A DNA stretch of 64,000 nucleotides, from the NCBI GenBank assembly GCA_021229015.1, contig CM037781.1, positions 40,035,897 to 40,099,896 of the forward strand, read 5' to 3'. This stretch comes from Solen grandis. Its lineage: Eukaryota; Mollusca; Bivalvia; Adapedonta; Solenidae. Below, in pieces: positions 54,801 to 64,000 of the stretch. The notes under the pieces were generated by a model, which was not told the origin of the DNA, searched no databases, and saw only the letters and a program-made list of their open reading frames with translations. The stretch's first letter is position 1; every line of letters starts with the position of its first letter. A program made the translations under genes and the position numbers.

Positions 54801-57592
54801 CCCAAATTAGTCGTGAAAAAATTTAGATTAAGATGTATAAGCTAGATAAACTGGTCCTAATATAGAGCTTGAGACAGTCAAACTACATGTATTAAGTAAA
54901 GACAATGAGTCCTGAAAGTAGATTTTTCAACAGCTTGGTAGTCATTCTACTGAGATGGTATAATTGTATTACTGACATAAATATCACTCCTGGCCAAAAG
55001 TTGCAGAAACTAGAATGTTCACGAAAGATGACTTATACCCCTGTATCCCACCATGTCTGAATGTAATGTGACAAGACATGCCGTGACGTGATGAGCGCGA
55101 TTCCTATATAGCCCCCACTATCATGAAGATAGCAGTATTTACTCTTACAATGCCTGAGGCATATAGAAGATATTTACTTGTTTTGAGTGGATATGGAATA
55201 TATCTCATTGAGAAAAGATGCCATTTCAAATTTTCACGAGCAAGTACAGCGAGTGAAAATATAAAAATTGTATCACTTCAAGATGAGATATATTCCATAC
55301 CCACTAAAATCAAACAAATTTTCTTTTTATTTTATGCTTATTGATGATGAAAGAATGGAACTTGTTTATGTAATTGCTCCTTTTCACATGCAGCTCCTAG
55401 AATGGGTTAATTCTGTTTGCCAAGGCATCAAAACGAGTCTATAAAAGGTTAAGGGGTCACAGAACTTAAGATCAAATTTTTAAACAGAGGTCACTCAACT
55501 TACCTTGACGAGCCTATCTGCCATCCAGTCCGAGCCACACAGGTTCAGGAGGGCCTCCAGTGTGTGCAGGGAGTGGGTATCCACCCAGCCCTTACCAAAC
55601 ACGGTTGTAATGGTAACTGACATTACGTCTGCTGGCAGCTTGTTAGCGGGCACATATTGGGGTACGGGTAGACGTTTGGAGGGTGGGAGGATGTCATGCA
55701 CCATTTTCTGAACGATCATCTGCATTAGGTGCGACCTAGTTAAGAATTACGGCAAGGTAGACACTTCTTTATAAGATTGGTTGGAATACAAGTTTCTAAA
55801 ACTTAAAAGCATTAATTTATGTTGATGATTTTATCTGCATTTGAATATTAACACAAAAGGAATCATTAAGTGGGCTTAGGATAGCCAATCCATATCATAA
55901 AAAATTAATTCACACACATAAACATTGTACCCACAAAATTTCCTGTAGAGAGCAAATTTTTCATAACAACATCTGTTGCTATCAACATCCTGTATCATCT
56001 ATTGGTCTTACTTTTTCCTATTCAAAGTCTGCTTAAATTAAGTGACAGTAACAGCACCTTAAGTATATTTGCAAATCAAAAGATCCCAAAATTTTGTGAC
56101 TTTTCAATTTGTTTTTTAATTTTGTAAGTTTTGTTTATACATTGTATTACCAAATTACAGGGGTGAAACATGGTCCAATTAGCTGAAAAAACACCACCAT
56201 ATACCAAAGTTCTCTTACGAGGAGTGTTCAAAAAGTTCATGGAAAAGTGCTCACATTTCTTTATTACACAAATGACATATCTGAAATATCTGACCAGTAA
56301 AATATGATAAAATAGCAGTAAAATAAATAGTAATGTCATGAAAAGGAACCCAGCCCAACACAAAACGACGTCAGAGTCAACATTCATACATATTCACAAC
56401 AAACGAAGAACACAACTTAATCCTATACAAAATACTTCAAACAGGCACATACATATTGTATATATATTAAGCTGGTCATGAATTTTGACGAAAACAGTGC
56501 CATTACTACAGACCGCTTTGTATATAACTGCGCCAATCTCTGTCAAGCAACGCTTTGACAGCAGCGTCAACGTCTTCGTCACGGCCGCTGCACTCATCAT
56601 AAATGATGTTTTCCCTGTCCTACTCAAACCGTTTGTATCATCTGAATATCACTATTTTATCACAGTTTCACTATAGGCATTATGCATCATTTGAGTATTT
56701 TTAGTCTTAGAAATATCATTCACAGCACAAAATTTTATGGCTGTTTATGCTCAAAACTCATTTTTGTATCAGTCAGCAGATAATGCATTGTTTATATATC
56801 TGATGCCAGAAATCAAAATGACGCAATGAACGACACTGCAAATGGTTGCGCATTAAATTTAAGTAGTTTGAAAGGCGTATGGTAAAAATTGTATATTTGA
56901 GACTGTATAATTTGAGACCATTTTCATCGAACAAATTTTTTTGGCCCGGGAAGACAACGATGACATTACTATGGAAACTATATTTTATTCCATGAGAGGG
57001 GTAAAGATCTAATTTTTGCACATTAAAATGACTATACATCTCAGTGCAGTTTCATAAATTTGCCATCTAAACTAAAGAAATGAGAACACTTTTCCCCAAA
57101 TTTTTTGAACACCCCTCATACATCTACCTCCATGGTGAACAGCACTATGAGTTTGAAACTAGCCAGATGATTATGTTTAAATACTTGAGTTATCTTCGAT
57201 TACTTGGATACAATAAAAAGCAACACAAGCTTGAAAAGATAAGATGCTTTTTCTTTAGTGAGTAGAATTGGGATGAGTTTTTCTGAAAGCCCTCTATTAA
57301 TAGAAGCACTGAGATGTGTTTTAGTTTTTGATTGGTTACCTCTCAGAGTAGAATTTGATTGTGTTTTTTTTTTTATCAGTGATAGGCTGAAATGTGTTCT
57401 TGCTTTTGATGGTTACCTCTCAGAGTAATACTGGGATGTGTTTTCGCCAGTGATTGGCTGGACAAGCTGCTGGAGCATCATCAGGGGTTTGCCACGTGCA
57501 TCCTCACTCAGCATGTTGATGTAGCTACACAGCCATGCACATACCACCAGGGGCAGGCACAGCATGCGGTTCTTCACATAGCTGATGATCAT
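48812..57592 (-). CDS. MED24: Mediator complex subunit 24, seven 3'-terminal exons
   Basis: Exons, in transcript order on the minus strand: 57592-57417, 55735-55504, 54638-54404, 53933-53787, 53390-53316, 52395-52250 and 48949-48812 (TGA at 48814-48812). All junctions are GT-AG and all phases agree, giving 382 residues without a stop. Recognisable MED24 landmarks are an LCLPLVVCAWLCSYINML helix, GENTSQYYSER, FGKGWVDTHSLHTLEALL, LTDPRGYTLAKL, a basic KRSRKEFDLEDLED linker, NLFRLMNAIV, YILKYMPP and the C-terminal GRKIAAKAI. MED24 belongs to the Mediator tail, which links activators to RNA polymerase II in the nucleus. This is about the last 40% of a protein near 1000 residues; earlier exons lie right of the window or in an intron longer than 6 kb. 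Introns hold a MITE, composite repeats and a mariner-like element. Confidence 0.93.
49041..49282 (+). mobile_element. 242-bp TTAA MITE, copy 3 (MED24 last intron)
   Basis: Same boundaries, length and internal palindrome (CTGCGAGTTACTCGCAG at the centre) as the other copies. It lies 92 bases upstream, in transcript sense, of the last MED24 exon's acceptor. Confidence 0.9.
49407..49672. mobile_element. Composite repeat R2, copy 1
   Basis: Shares GCAACACATGAGTCCCC, GTTACCAT...GCAACCAGAA, a GACAGACAGATGGAGGGCAA piece and ACCTATAGTCCCCTCC with 57978-58259. It lacks a long tandem core. Confidence 0.65.
49708..49742. mobile_element. Relic end related to the 242-bp MITE
   Basis: On the minus strand it reads TTAACCCTTTACCTTATATA followed by GACTCGTTTTGACA, close to the MITE left end. 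A similar piece lies at about 55427-55456. Confidence 0.45.
49771..51657. mobile_element. Composite repeat R3 with internal tandem core and duplicated right end
   Basis: Left end AACAAGAGCTGTCAGAGGAC; right end CTACAATAGCTCTCATATTC followed by TACGAATAGTC. The core has units of about 150-190 bases with GGGGCCATAATTTGTAATAT, AGAGTTATCTACCTTGGTT and GCAAAACTTTAACCAAAAT. The last 580 bases occur twice in tandem (50484-51060 and 51069-51657). All of it lies in the last MED24 intron. Confidence 0.75.
52795..52965 (-). mobile_element. SINE family B, diverged relic
   Basis: TTTGAGGTCCCATCAACAGT, ACTGGAACTACCCTTATATG and ACACCAGTACAGTG keep the order of family B with heavy divergence. Located in a MED24 intron. 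Confidence 0.4.
53634..53683. repeat. (ACAT)n microsatellite
   Basis: Two ACAT runs separated by TTGT, in a MED24 intron. Confidence 0.9.
55180..55310. repeat. Fold-back element in a MED24 intron
   Basis: GAGTGGATATGGAATATATC (55185-55204) pairs with GATATATTCCATACCCACT (55286-55304). Inside lies a second palindrome, ATTTTCACGAGCA...GCGAGTGAAAAT (55229-55260). The short frame across it is not a gene. Confidence 0.65.
56218..57118. mobile_element. Mariner/Tc-like element with about 46-bp inverted ends
   Basis: Left end GAGGAGTGTTCAAAAAGTTC through GTGCTCACATTTCTTTA; right end, on the minus strand, TGAGGGGTGTTCAAAAAATT through CATTTCTTTA. TA flanks both sides. Length is 901 bases. The minus strand near 56600-56500 has a short DVDAAVKALLDRDWRSYIQ-like frame that could be a transposase C-terminus remnant; this is weak. 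It is inserted in the MED24 intron between the exons ending at 57417 and beginning at 55735. Confidence 0.7.
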
Positions 57593-57977
57593 CTGGAAAT
57601 AACATCACTGTCTGATTGTGGATCTTTAACAAGTCTCTAAAGGGGAATCATACTCTAACTTAAGTCCTATTAACAGAGTTTGGACACTAGTCTAAATCTC
57701 ACTAAAGCAATAACAAATTATCCAATTTTCGCAGAGTCATGTTTTCAAATATCTCCTTTACTATTGAAGATAAGTGAAAGAAAATTGTGCCTTACATTAC
57801 ATTACATCACAATGATACCTTAAGTATTAAAATAAGTCAAGAAATAAAACGGTTTTCTGAAAAATAGCAAGGTATCTGCATGATGATAACTATGTAAATG
57901 TGTTCTGCTACACTGGTTAAATTCAAATCATAATTTAAAATAATTTTAAAAAGAAATCAAACTAAAAACAAGCAAAT
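57593..57977. other. MED24 intron
   Basis: Intron sequence upstream of the exon at 57417-57592. Nothing recognised. Confidence 0.5.
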
Positions 57978-58259
57978 GGTGCTGCACGCAACACATGAGT
58001 CCCCTTCTAGTGAGGTGAATAATTTTTCCGTTACCATTGCAACCAGAATTTTGATCTGAGAAAAAAACAAAGTGACTGGCATAATCTCCATACTGCCATC
58101 TCTACATATACATGTACCAAGTTTCATAATATTATCTTAAATGGCTATTAAGTTATTGCAGGATCAGATTTTCGGATAGACAAACGGACCGACAGACAGA
58201 TGGACAGACAGACAGAGGGCAAACCTATAGTCCCCTCCAGTGTTAGGGGACTTATAATT
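57978..58259. mobile_element. Composite repeat R2, copy 2
   Basis: Collinear with 49407-49672: GCACGCAACACATGAGTCCC, GTTACCATTGCAACCAGAA, a GACAGACAGATGGACAGACA microsatellite and ACCTATAGTCCCCTCCAGTG. Confidence 0.65.
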
Positions 58260-58843
58260 ATTCGCAGAAGAGGAATAATTATAAAATATGGTTACATTTA
58301 TCTCTGTGTTTTTTCCAATTTTTTTTTTGACAGTTTGCAATATTAATGAACTGCTGTGTGCTTAACAATATTTTCCACTGGCTTTTATAGGAGTTACCTA
58401 TCTTTGTGGAATATGTCTTTGCTCTTACTAAATCACCTCAACTCATTAAAATATGCAATTTTCCCACTGCTGGACAGACCAGTTGGATAAATGAGCATAA
58501 AACTGTGATGAAATTGATATGCCAACTGATGACAATTAGACTAGCTTATTCAGTTCAAATTTTATTACAACTAGGTAGACTGCCATACAACATGAATGTG
58601 AATGGATGGGACAAAAAGATACCATTATCCCCATTTCAGTTTAACACGAGTAAAAGTTTAAAATTAAAGTTTTGATTAAAAACAAAACTGAATATTCTGA
58701 TTTTAGCATTTCTTTATATAGTTTTATATTGTAATATAGAATAAGAAGTCCTGTGGCAATCAGAAAAACCTGAAGTTCAGGAAAATTCCTGTAAACTTTT
58801 GCCCATGGTTTAAGGAGGTGTGTGTCTGTGGAAGGGTGTTTAA

Positions 58844-59085
58844 TTAACCCTTTCCCTCATATAGACTCATTTTGACGCACTCAATAAGTACCACATAAAG
58901 CCTGATCTGCAGAAAACCACAGTTAAACCTTACCAAATTTAATTACAAAATCCTCATTTCCAGACCACTGAGGAGCAGCGAACAGCATAAAACCTGATCA
59001 GCCTGCGAGTTACTCGCAGGCTGATCTGGTTTTATGCTGTTCGCATAGGTCTTTTCATGGTTTCCTCTATGAGGGAAAGGGTTAA
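58844..59085 (+). mobile_element. 242-bp TTAA MITE, copy 4
   Basis: TTAA at 58844-58847 and 59082-59085, ends CCCTTTCCCTCATATAGACT and TCTATGAGGGAAAGGG, the same central palindrome and exactly the same length as the other copies. Confidence 0.9.
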
Positions 59086-59179
59086 GAAGATCTTCATCAG
59101 CTCATCTGATTCAAAGATGCGTATCATTATAACGTCCCAAAAATATGCACTGCAATATTTTTTTCTTCAAATAAAGGGT

Positions 59180-59260
59180 TGAAGAGGCCATGGTTTTGTG
59201 ATAGCATGACTGCAGTTTAGAAGTTTGTGGGTTTGAACCCTGTTGTAGGAGAGCAAACTC
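59180..59260 (+). mobile_element. tRNA-like SINE head
   Basis: GGCCATGGTTTTGTGATAGC at the A-box position and GTGGGTTTGAACCCTG at the B-box position. It leads directly into the duplicated body described next. Confidence 0.45.
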
Positions 59261-59262
59261 CA

Positions 59263-59855
59263 CACAGTGATCTCCCTTTTAAGCAAAAAAAATCACAGCC
59301 ATCACAAATGTCACGTAATGATGGTAAACTAACAAAATGGCATCTCCATCTGCTGTCACAACAGCAAAAATAATTTCAAAATGATTTATTTTTTTGCCAT
59401 GAGGTTATATTTGATGTTTATTAAAGAAAACATACTTAGGGAAATGACACTCGCAGTAAAATAATTTTTTTTGGAAAAAAGAAAAATTAGCTAAATTCTG
59501 TTAATTTTTACTTGTGGTGGCAGTGGTTATCTACAGCTGTAAGGGGAGGTAACTACTGTGGCAGAGTTTGGGTAAGAGAGGTGTGGGATGGGGACAAGAA
59601 TCTCCTATGATTTCAAAGCACTGGTCCCAAACTCCACACAGTGATCTCCCTTGCACGCTCACTTAGTAAAAAAAATCACTGCTGTCACAAATGTCACATG
59701 ATGATGGTAGGCTTACAAAATGGCAAAGGTTTACTATTTATACTAGATCAACATGAAAGGAAAAAGTTATTTTCTAAACTGATTTTTTTTTTTTACCACA
59801 ATGCCATACTTGATGCTTATATAAGAAAATATACTTAGGAAAATACTTGTAAAAT
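59263..59855. repeat. Two copies of a roughly 200-bp repeat
   Basis: 59263-59465 and 59633-59855 share CTCCACACAGTGATCTCCCT, TCACAAATGTCAC, ATGATGGTA and a diverged AAAATACTTAGG 3' part. The tRNA-like head at 59180 belongs to the first copy, so this may be a SINE family present twice. Confidence 0.6.
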
Positions 59856-59861
59856 AAATTG

Positions 59862-60940
59862 AACTAGAACTATCACTGAAGGTGATTCATACCCCCACCC
59901 CCATCTTTGACACAGGATGTATTCACATGACACATAAAACGAATGTTCACACATAGGATTTGGGCTTATAAGCATAGCAAAAAAAAATATTATCACTAAA
60001 GGTGATCAATACCCACACCGGAAGTCTGTCATGTGTAGGAATACAGTTTCAAAAGTTTGCGTGAGTGAAAGACTGTATGTAAGGTTTAAAGTTAGTGTGA
60101 GCAATGGTTCAAAAGTTTTGGACAATGCTAAAAAGTTTTGACAGACAGATAGACAGAGAGACACACATACAGACACACAGAAGAAAACAATTTGCCCCCA
60201 AGATCTGTAGCTGAGGAGAATAAAAATGCAGTCTAATTATGGTTCACATCCATATTTATTGTTTGCAAAAACCTGTCTTTAAGAATTTACATTGTGGTTT
60301 TCTTATGCACTGCACTTCCTCTCATCAAGATCAATCTACATATGAAGTTTCATCAACCTAGCTACTTTAGTATTGGAGTTATGCTCCGGACAAAACCAAA
60401 AGATTAAAAATGACAAAGGGCAATAACTCCTTTCAAAATACATGCAGAGTTATGGTTCTTGTGCACTGCACTTCCTCTCATCAAGATCAATCTACATATG
60501 AAGTTTCATCAACCTAGTACTTTAGTTTGGAGATGGTCCGGACAAAATCAAAAGAAAAAATTACAAAGGGGAATAACCCTTTAAAATACATGCAGAGTTA
60601 TGGTTCTTAGGCACTGCACTTCCTCTCATCAAGGTCTATCTACATATGAAGTTTGATCAACATAGCTACTTAGTATTGGAGTTATGGTCCGGACAAAATC
60701 AAAAGATTAAAAATGACAAAGGGCAATAACTCCTTTCAAAATACATGCAGAGTTATGGTTCTTACGCACTGCACTTCCTCTCATCAAGGTCTATCTACCT
60801 ATGAAGTTTCATCAACATAGGTACAGTAGTTTTGGAGAAATGCTCCGGACAAATATTTGTAGACCGACCGACGGACGGACGGACCGACCGACACGGTGAC
60901 TCCTATATACCTCCCCAAATTTCATTTGTGGGGGTATAAT
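59862..60940. mobile_element. Composite repeat R1 (HINE/pearl-like), copy 2
   Basis: Starts AACTAGAACTATCACTGAAG and ends GGGGGTATAAT. Four core units of about 150 bases are anchored on GCACTGCACTTCCTCTCATC (near 60312, 60465, 60613, 60768). A GACC/GACG microsatellite lies at 60861-60893, then CTCCTATATACCTCCCC. Its length is close to copy 1, but the core sequence differs (ATCAAGATCAATCTACATAT). Confidence 0.75.
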
Positions 60941-60973
60941 GAAAAAAAAAAGAAAATATGACATTATGAAGTA

Positions 60974-61830
60974 CAGTGTAACCTCTGAAATCCGAACACC
61001 TGTGGGACCGACCAAAAAGTTTGGATTTTGGAGGTTTCCGGAATTCAGAAGTCTGGACTGAATTAGACTAGCACATATGTAATGATGTCTATTAATGGTT
61101 GTGAATAGTGTCATTTTTATTTATATGTGTAACAGCGTTTGTAATGTTTGCTAAGTGTAATTATCATCAAATCCTTTGAAGCTTTACCTTATACATGTAT
61201 ATATTTTTTTTTGTTTTTTTTGCAAAATGGGTTATAATGTGATTCCTCATATAATGATTTCTTTTTTCTTTTTTTTCCTTTCTTTCTTTCTCTCAACTTT
61301 AATTTTTGCTACTTACGAAAACCATCACATTGTTCGATGCAGCCTAATTAATTACGCTTCTAACAATACCGCCATAACACTTAAACTGTGAAAGACGTTT
61401 GTTGCAAAAAATATCAATTAATCCACTTATCACCACTTTAATCATATACAGTACAATGTGTCACTATCTAATTGCCTATGTATTCGCCAGCGCCAACTCG
61501 GAGGCGCAAACATATTGTGATTCTTACGCTTGTCAAAATAACGATCACTGCTGATTAATAAACAATCAATCAGGGAGAAAATTAGGGGATAAACTGCCGC
61601 AGGGCTTACAATTTCCAGTCTGATTACCTGTAAAGCTAGTAGAACTGTTCGGATTTCAGAGGTAAAATAGCATTGACATTACCCAATCTTTACAAAATTA
61701 TTGTACAGAATTCAGAATTTAGAGGTTCCAGAATTCCGAGGTATTATTTAGATATAAACAGAAGGGGATATTTTGGGACCAAGAAAATCGTCCGGATTTC
61801 AGAAGTTTCCAGATTTTGGAGGTTATACTG
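60974..61830. mobile_element. TIR element, pogo/Tigger-like ends
   Basis: Left end CAGTGTAACCTCTGAAATCC; right end, on the minus strand, CAGTATAACCTCCAAAATCT, flanked by TA on both sides. Further CGGATTTCAGAGG and TTTAGAGGTTCCAGAATTCC words repeat inside. No transposase frame was seen, so it is a non-autonomous copy. Confidence 0.65.
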
Positions 61831-61968
61831 TACTCTTATAATTTTTATAAAATATTTTTATTTTGTTATCATTTTTATTTATTTCATCATAATCATTATT
61901 ATATGAATGATAGAAAACAAAGCTGAAACATAGAAATAGCATTTTTAACATTTTTACAGAAAAAAAAA

Positions 61969-62867
61969 ACAACAAGAGGGCCAAGATGGCCCTGTGTCGC
62001 TCACCTGAGTAAGATGGCTGTGTTAGGCATAATGACAAAAAATCTGGCATCTAAAGTGTTTTTTCTAACATTTGACTAAGTGACCTACATATTGATCCTA
62101 CCTGAATTTGCACTCAACTGGGAATTCATGCGGTCATCATTCATATCAAGTTTAATGAAGACTGGGACAAAATGTAGGCCTCTAGAGTGTTCACAAGATT
62201 TTTCTAAGATTTGACCTGGTGACCTAGTTTTTGACCTCATGTGACTCATTTTCGAACTCATCCAATATATCATGTAGACAAACATCCTGACCAAAATTTA
62301 TGAAGATTGGGCCAAAACTGTGGCCTGTAGAGTGTTCACAAGGTTTTTCTAAGATTTGACCTTGTGACCTAGTTTTTGACCCCACATTACCCATTTTCGA
62401 ACTCATCCAAGATATCATGTAGACAAACATCCTGACCAAATCTATTGAAGATTGGGCTAAAACTGTGGCCTCTAGAGTTCACAAGGTTTTTCTTAGATTT
62501 GACCTGGTGACCTAGTTTTTGATCCCACATGACCCAATTTCAAACTCATGCAAGATATCATGTAGACAAACATCCTGACCAAAATTTATTAAGATTGGGC
62601 CAAAACTGTGAGCTTTAGAGTGTTCACAAGGTTTTTCTAAGATTTGACCTGGTGACCTAGTTTTTGACCCCACGTGACCCAATTTCGAACTCATCCGAGG
62701 TATCATGTAGACAAACATCCTCACCAAGTTTCATGAAGATTGTGCCAAAACTGTGGCCTCTAGAGTATTCACAAGCAATTGTTGACGATGGACGACTGAT
62801 GACGCACAACGGACAAAAGGCGATCAGAAAAGCTCACCCGAGCACAAGTGCATAGGTGAGCTAAAAA
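61969..62867. mobile_element. Composite repeat R4 with four-unit core
   Basis: Left end ACAACAAGAGGGCCAAGATG and CGCTCACCTGAG; right end GCTCACCCGAGCACAAGTGC and AGGTGAGCTAAAAA. The core repeats every 145 bases or so on TTTGACCTGGTGACCTAGTT (near 62208, 62354, 62498, 62642), followed by ATCATGTAGACAAACATCCT. The three similar short minus-strand frames are translations of this array, not genes. Confidence 0.8.
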
Positions 62868-63165
62868 AAATGTATATCAGAATTTCTGATATTGCTACTC
62901 ATGGTGGCAGAGATTTATACCAAAGAATGAAGGGGGGATCACTATGTGAAGATTGCACTGGTGCAACACAAAAGCCATTTAAAAGGACTTATATATAGAA
63001 TACAATGTACATTTCGAATGAAATATGTTTAAAACTAATTGTTTGAAAGTTACTTTGTTTAACATTTTCTTTAACATTTTAAATTTTTGACTGTGATCAT
63101 AAAGTAACACAAATCTTTATGACATAAAATACCAATAAAGCGAGGCTCCATCATAATGCTTTATT

Positions 63166-63485
63166 CAGAGATGTTTGTTTGTTTGTTTGTTTGGTTAAAT
63201 GTCCCACCGACAGTACTTCAGTCATTTGGAGACGACTTCTACTTGAGACAGATATAGTACTGCCACACTGCAGTATCAAGCCGTAGTCATGTGACATGAT
63301 ACCACACCCAGTCACATTATCTGACATCGGGTCAACCAGTCCTGGAACTACCCTTATATGCAGAGCGCCAAGCAAGGGAGCTATAACAGTACCATTTTTT
63401 ACGACTTTGGTATGTCGCGGCCGGGGTTCAAACCTATGACCTCCTGCCATCTGAGGTGGATGCTTTTACAGTAGAGCCCAAGTTT
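63166..63485 (-). mobile_element. SINE family B, near full length
   Basis: From a (TTTG)n tail (63174-63192) through TGTCCCACCGACAGTACTTC, TGCAGTATCAAGCCGTAGTC, CCAGTCCTGGAACTACCCTT and GTATGTCGCGGCCGGGGTTC to a tRNA-like head. On the minus strand the A box is GGGCTCTACTGTAAAAGCAT and the B box GGTTTGAACCCC. Confidence 0.8.
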
Positions 63486-64000
63486 AGATACCTTGTTCTA
63501 CTGAATTTTGACTATGGCAATACAATTAATCCTTTACTTCATGAAAGCTATATTTAACCAGTATTTTCCCTTCTCCACTTGGGTGTTATCATGGGATTGA
63601 CTTTATAAAACATAACTTGCAGGCTGATCAGTTTTTTAAACTGCTAGCTACATCTTGGTCTTGGAACCTTGGAGATGAGAAGGAAACACAGTAAAAAGAA
63701 ATATAATGAACACCGCTTTCAGTCAGATAAAGCTATGCAATAATGCCTTACTGTGTATCCAAGCTATAAAAGATAAAACTGGATATCTTCAAGTTGATAA
63801 AACGTCATGCTTTATATGTTCATTGGAAATAGGAAAAAATTCAACAACTTTTACTAATCTTTCTTGACACTGAAGCTTCCTGTATCTTACAAGTAGTTTA
63901 TACATATTCATTTTACGTTGATTGGGAATCAAGTTCTTACAACTTATACCAATCCCTCTCAACGGTTCCTGGATTGGACCAGTACTTAGCACCTGGGAAG
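63486..64000. other. Window end, nothing recognised
   Basis: Presumably still MED24 intron or flank. The 67-residue minus-strand frame at 63789-63992 shows no MED24 or other recognisable motif. Confidence 0.4.

Noticed and set aside
61823..62855. Series of similar 69-75 residue ORFs
   Set aside because: Read from the 145-bp R4 tandem core; similarity is due to the DNA repeat.
63789..63992. Minus-strand ORF considered as an upstream MED24 exon
   Set aside because: No resemblance to MED24 sequence expected before the LCLPLVV exon and no clear splice sites.

Overview
The window is nuclear DNA of an animal, most probably a bivalve mollusc. Protein genes are split by GT-AG introns, host DNA is AT-rich, and most of the 64 kb is a dense mixture of LINEs, tRNA-derived SINEs, TTAA and TA terminal-inverted-repeat elements, and long composite repeats with an internal minisatellite core and a GACC microsatellite. 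That last architecture is characteristic of bivalve non-autonomous elements. There is no operon, plasmid, phage or CRISPR structure. The bivalve call is an inference from repeat style and gene content, not from a species marker.

Host genes, left to right. (1) 79-1513 (+): the last two exons of a GIMAP/AIG1-type immune GTPase with a long acidic tail. (2) 14552-15883 (+): an intronless 7TM receptor with a very long, heavily N-glycosylated second extracellular loop and degenerate DRY and NPxxY motifs. (3) 30131-30499 (+): a small intact ORF matching His-Me finger (homing-endonuclease-type) zinc proteins, with every expected metal and catalytic residue present. (4) 33813-35169 (+): a broken copy of a second, GIMAP-unrelated P-loop GTPase family with several frameshifts. 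(5) 48812-57592 (-): the seven 3'-terminal exons of MED24, a Mediator subunit. Its upstream exons lie beyond the right edge.

Mobile DNA. LINE copies lie at 3330-4990 (-), 9034-9237 (-), 22304-24763 (+, with a 10-bp target duplication and poly-A tail), 28593-29748 (+), 36755-38500 (-, long open RT frame) and 41040-41760 (+, relic). One SINE family (A) occurs about eight times; four copies have 11-16 bp target duplications, and 43157-43411 is full length. A second SINE family (B) occurs about six times. A MITE of exactly 242 bp, with TTAA ends and a 66-bp central hairpin, occurs four times. Mariner-like, pogo-like and CpG-dense inverted-repeat elements are also present.

Layout: 0-15 kb holds the GIMAP gene, a LINE and gene-poor DNA; 14-16 kb the receptor; 16-30 kb a SINE/LINE-rich zone with one assembly gap (25094-25193); 30-36 kb the nuclease-like ORF, a 165-bp tandem array and the GTPase pseudogene; 36-47 kb LINEs and composite repeats; 48-64 kb MED24, whose introns and flank are full of repeats. 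The genes do not form a pathway. Two GTPases of immune-type families and an adhesion-like glycosylated receptor fit the expanded families typical of bivalve genomes.
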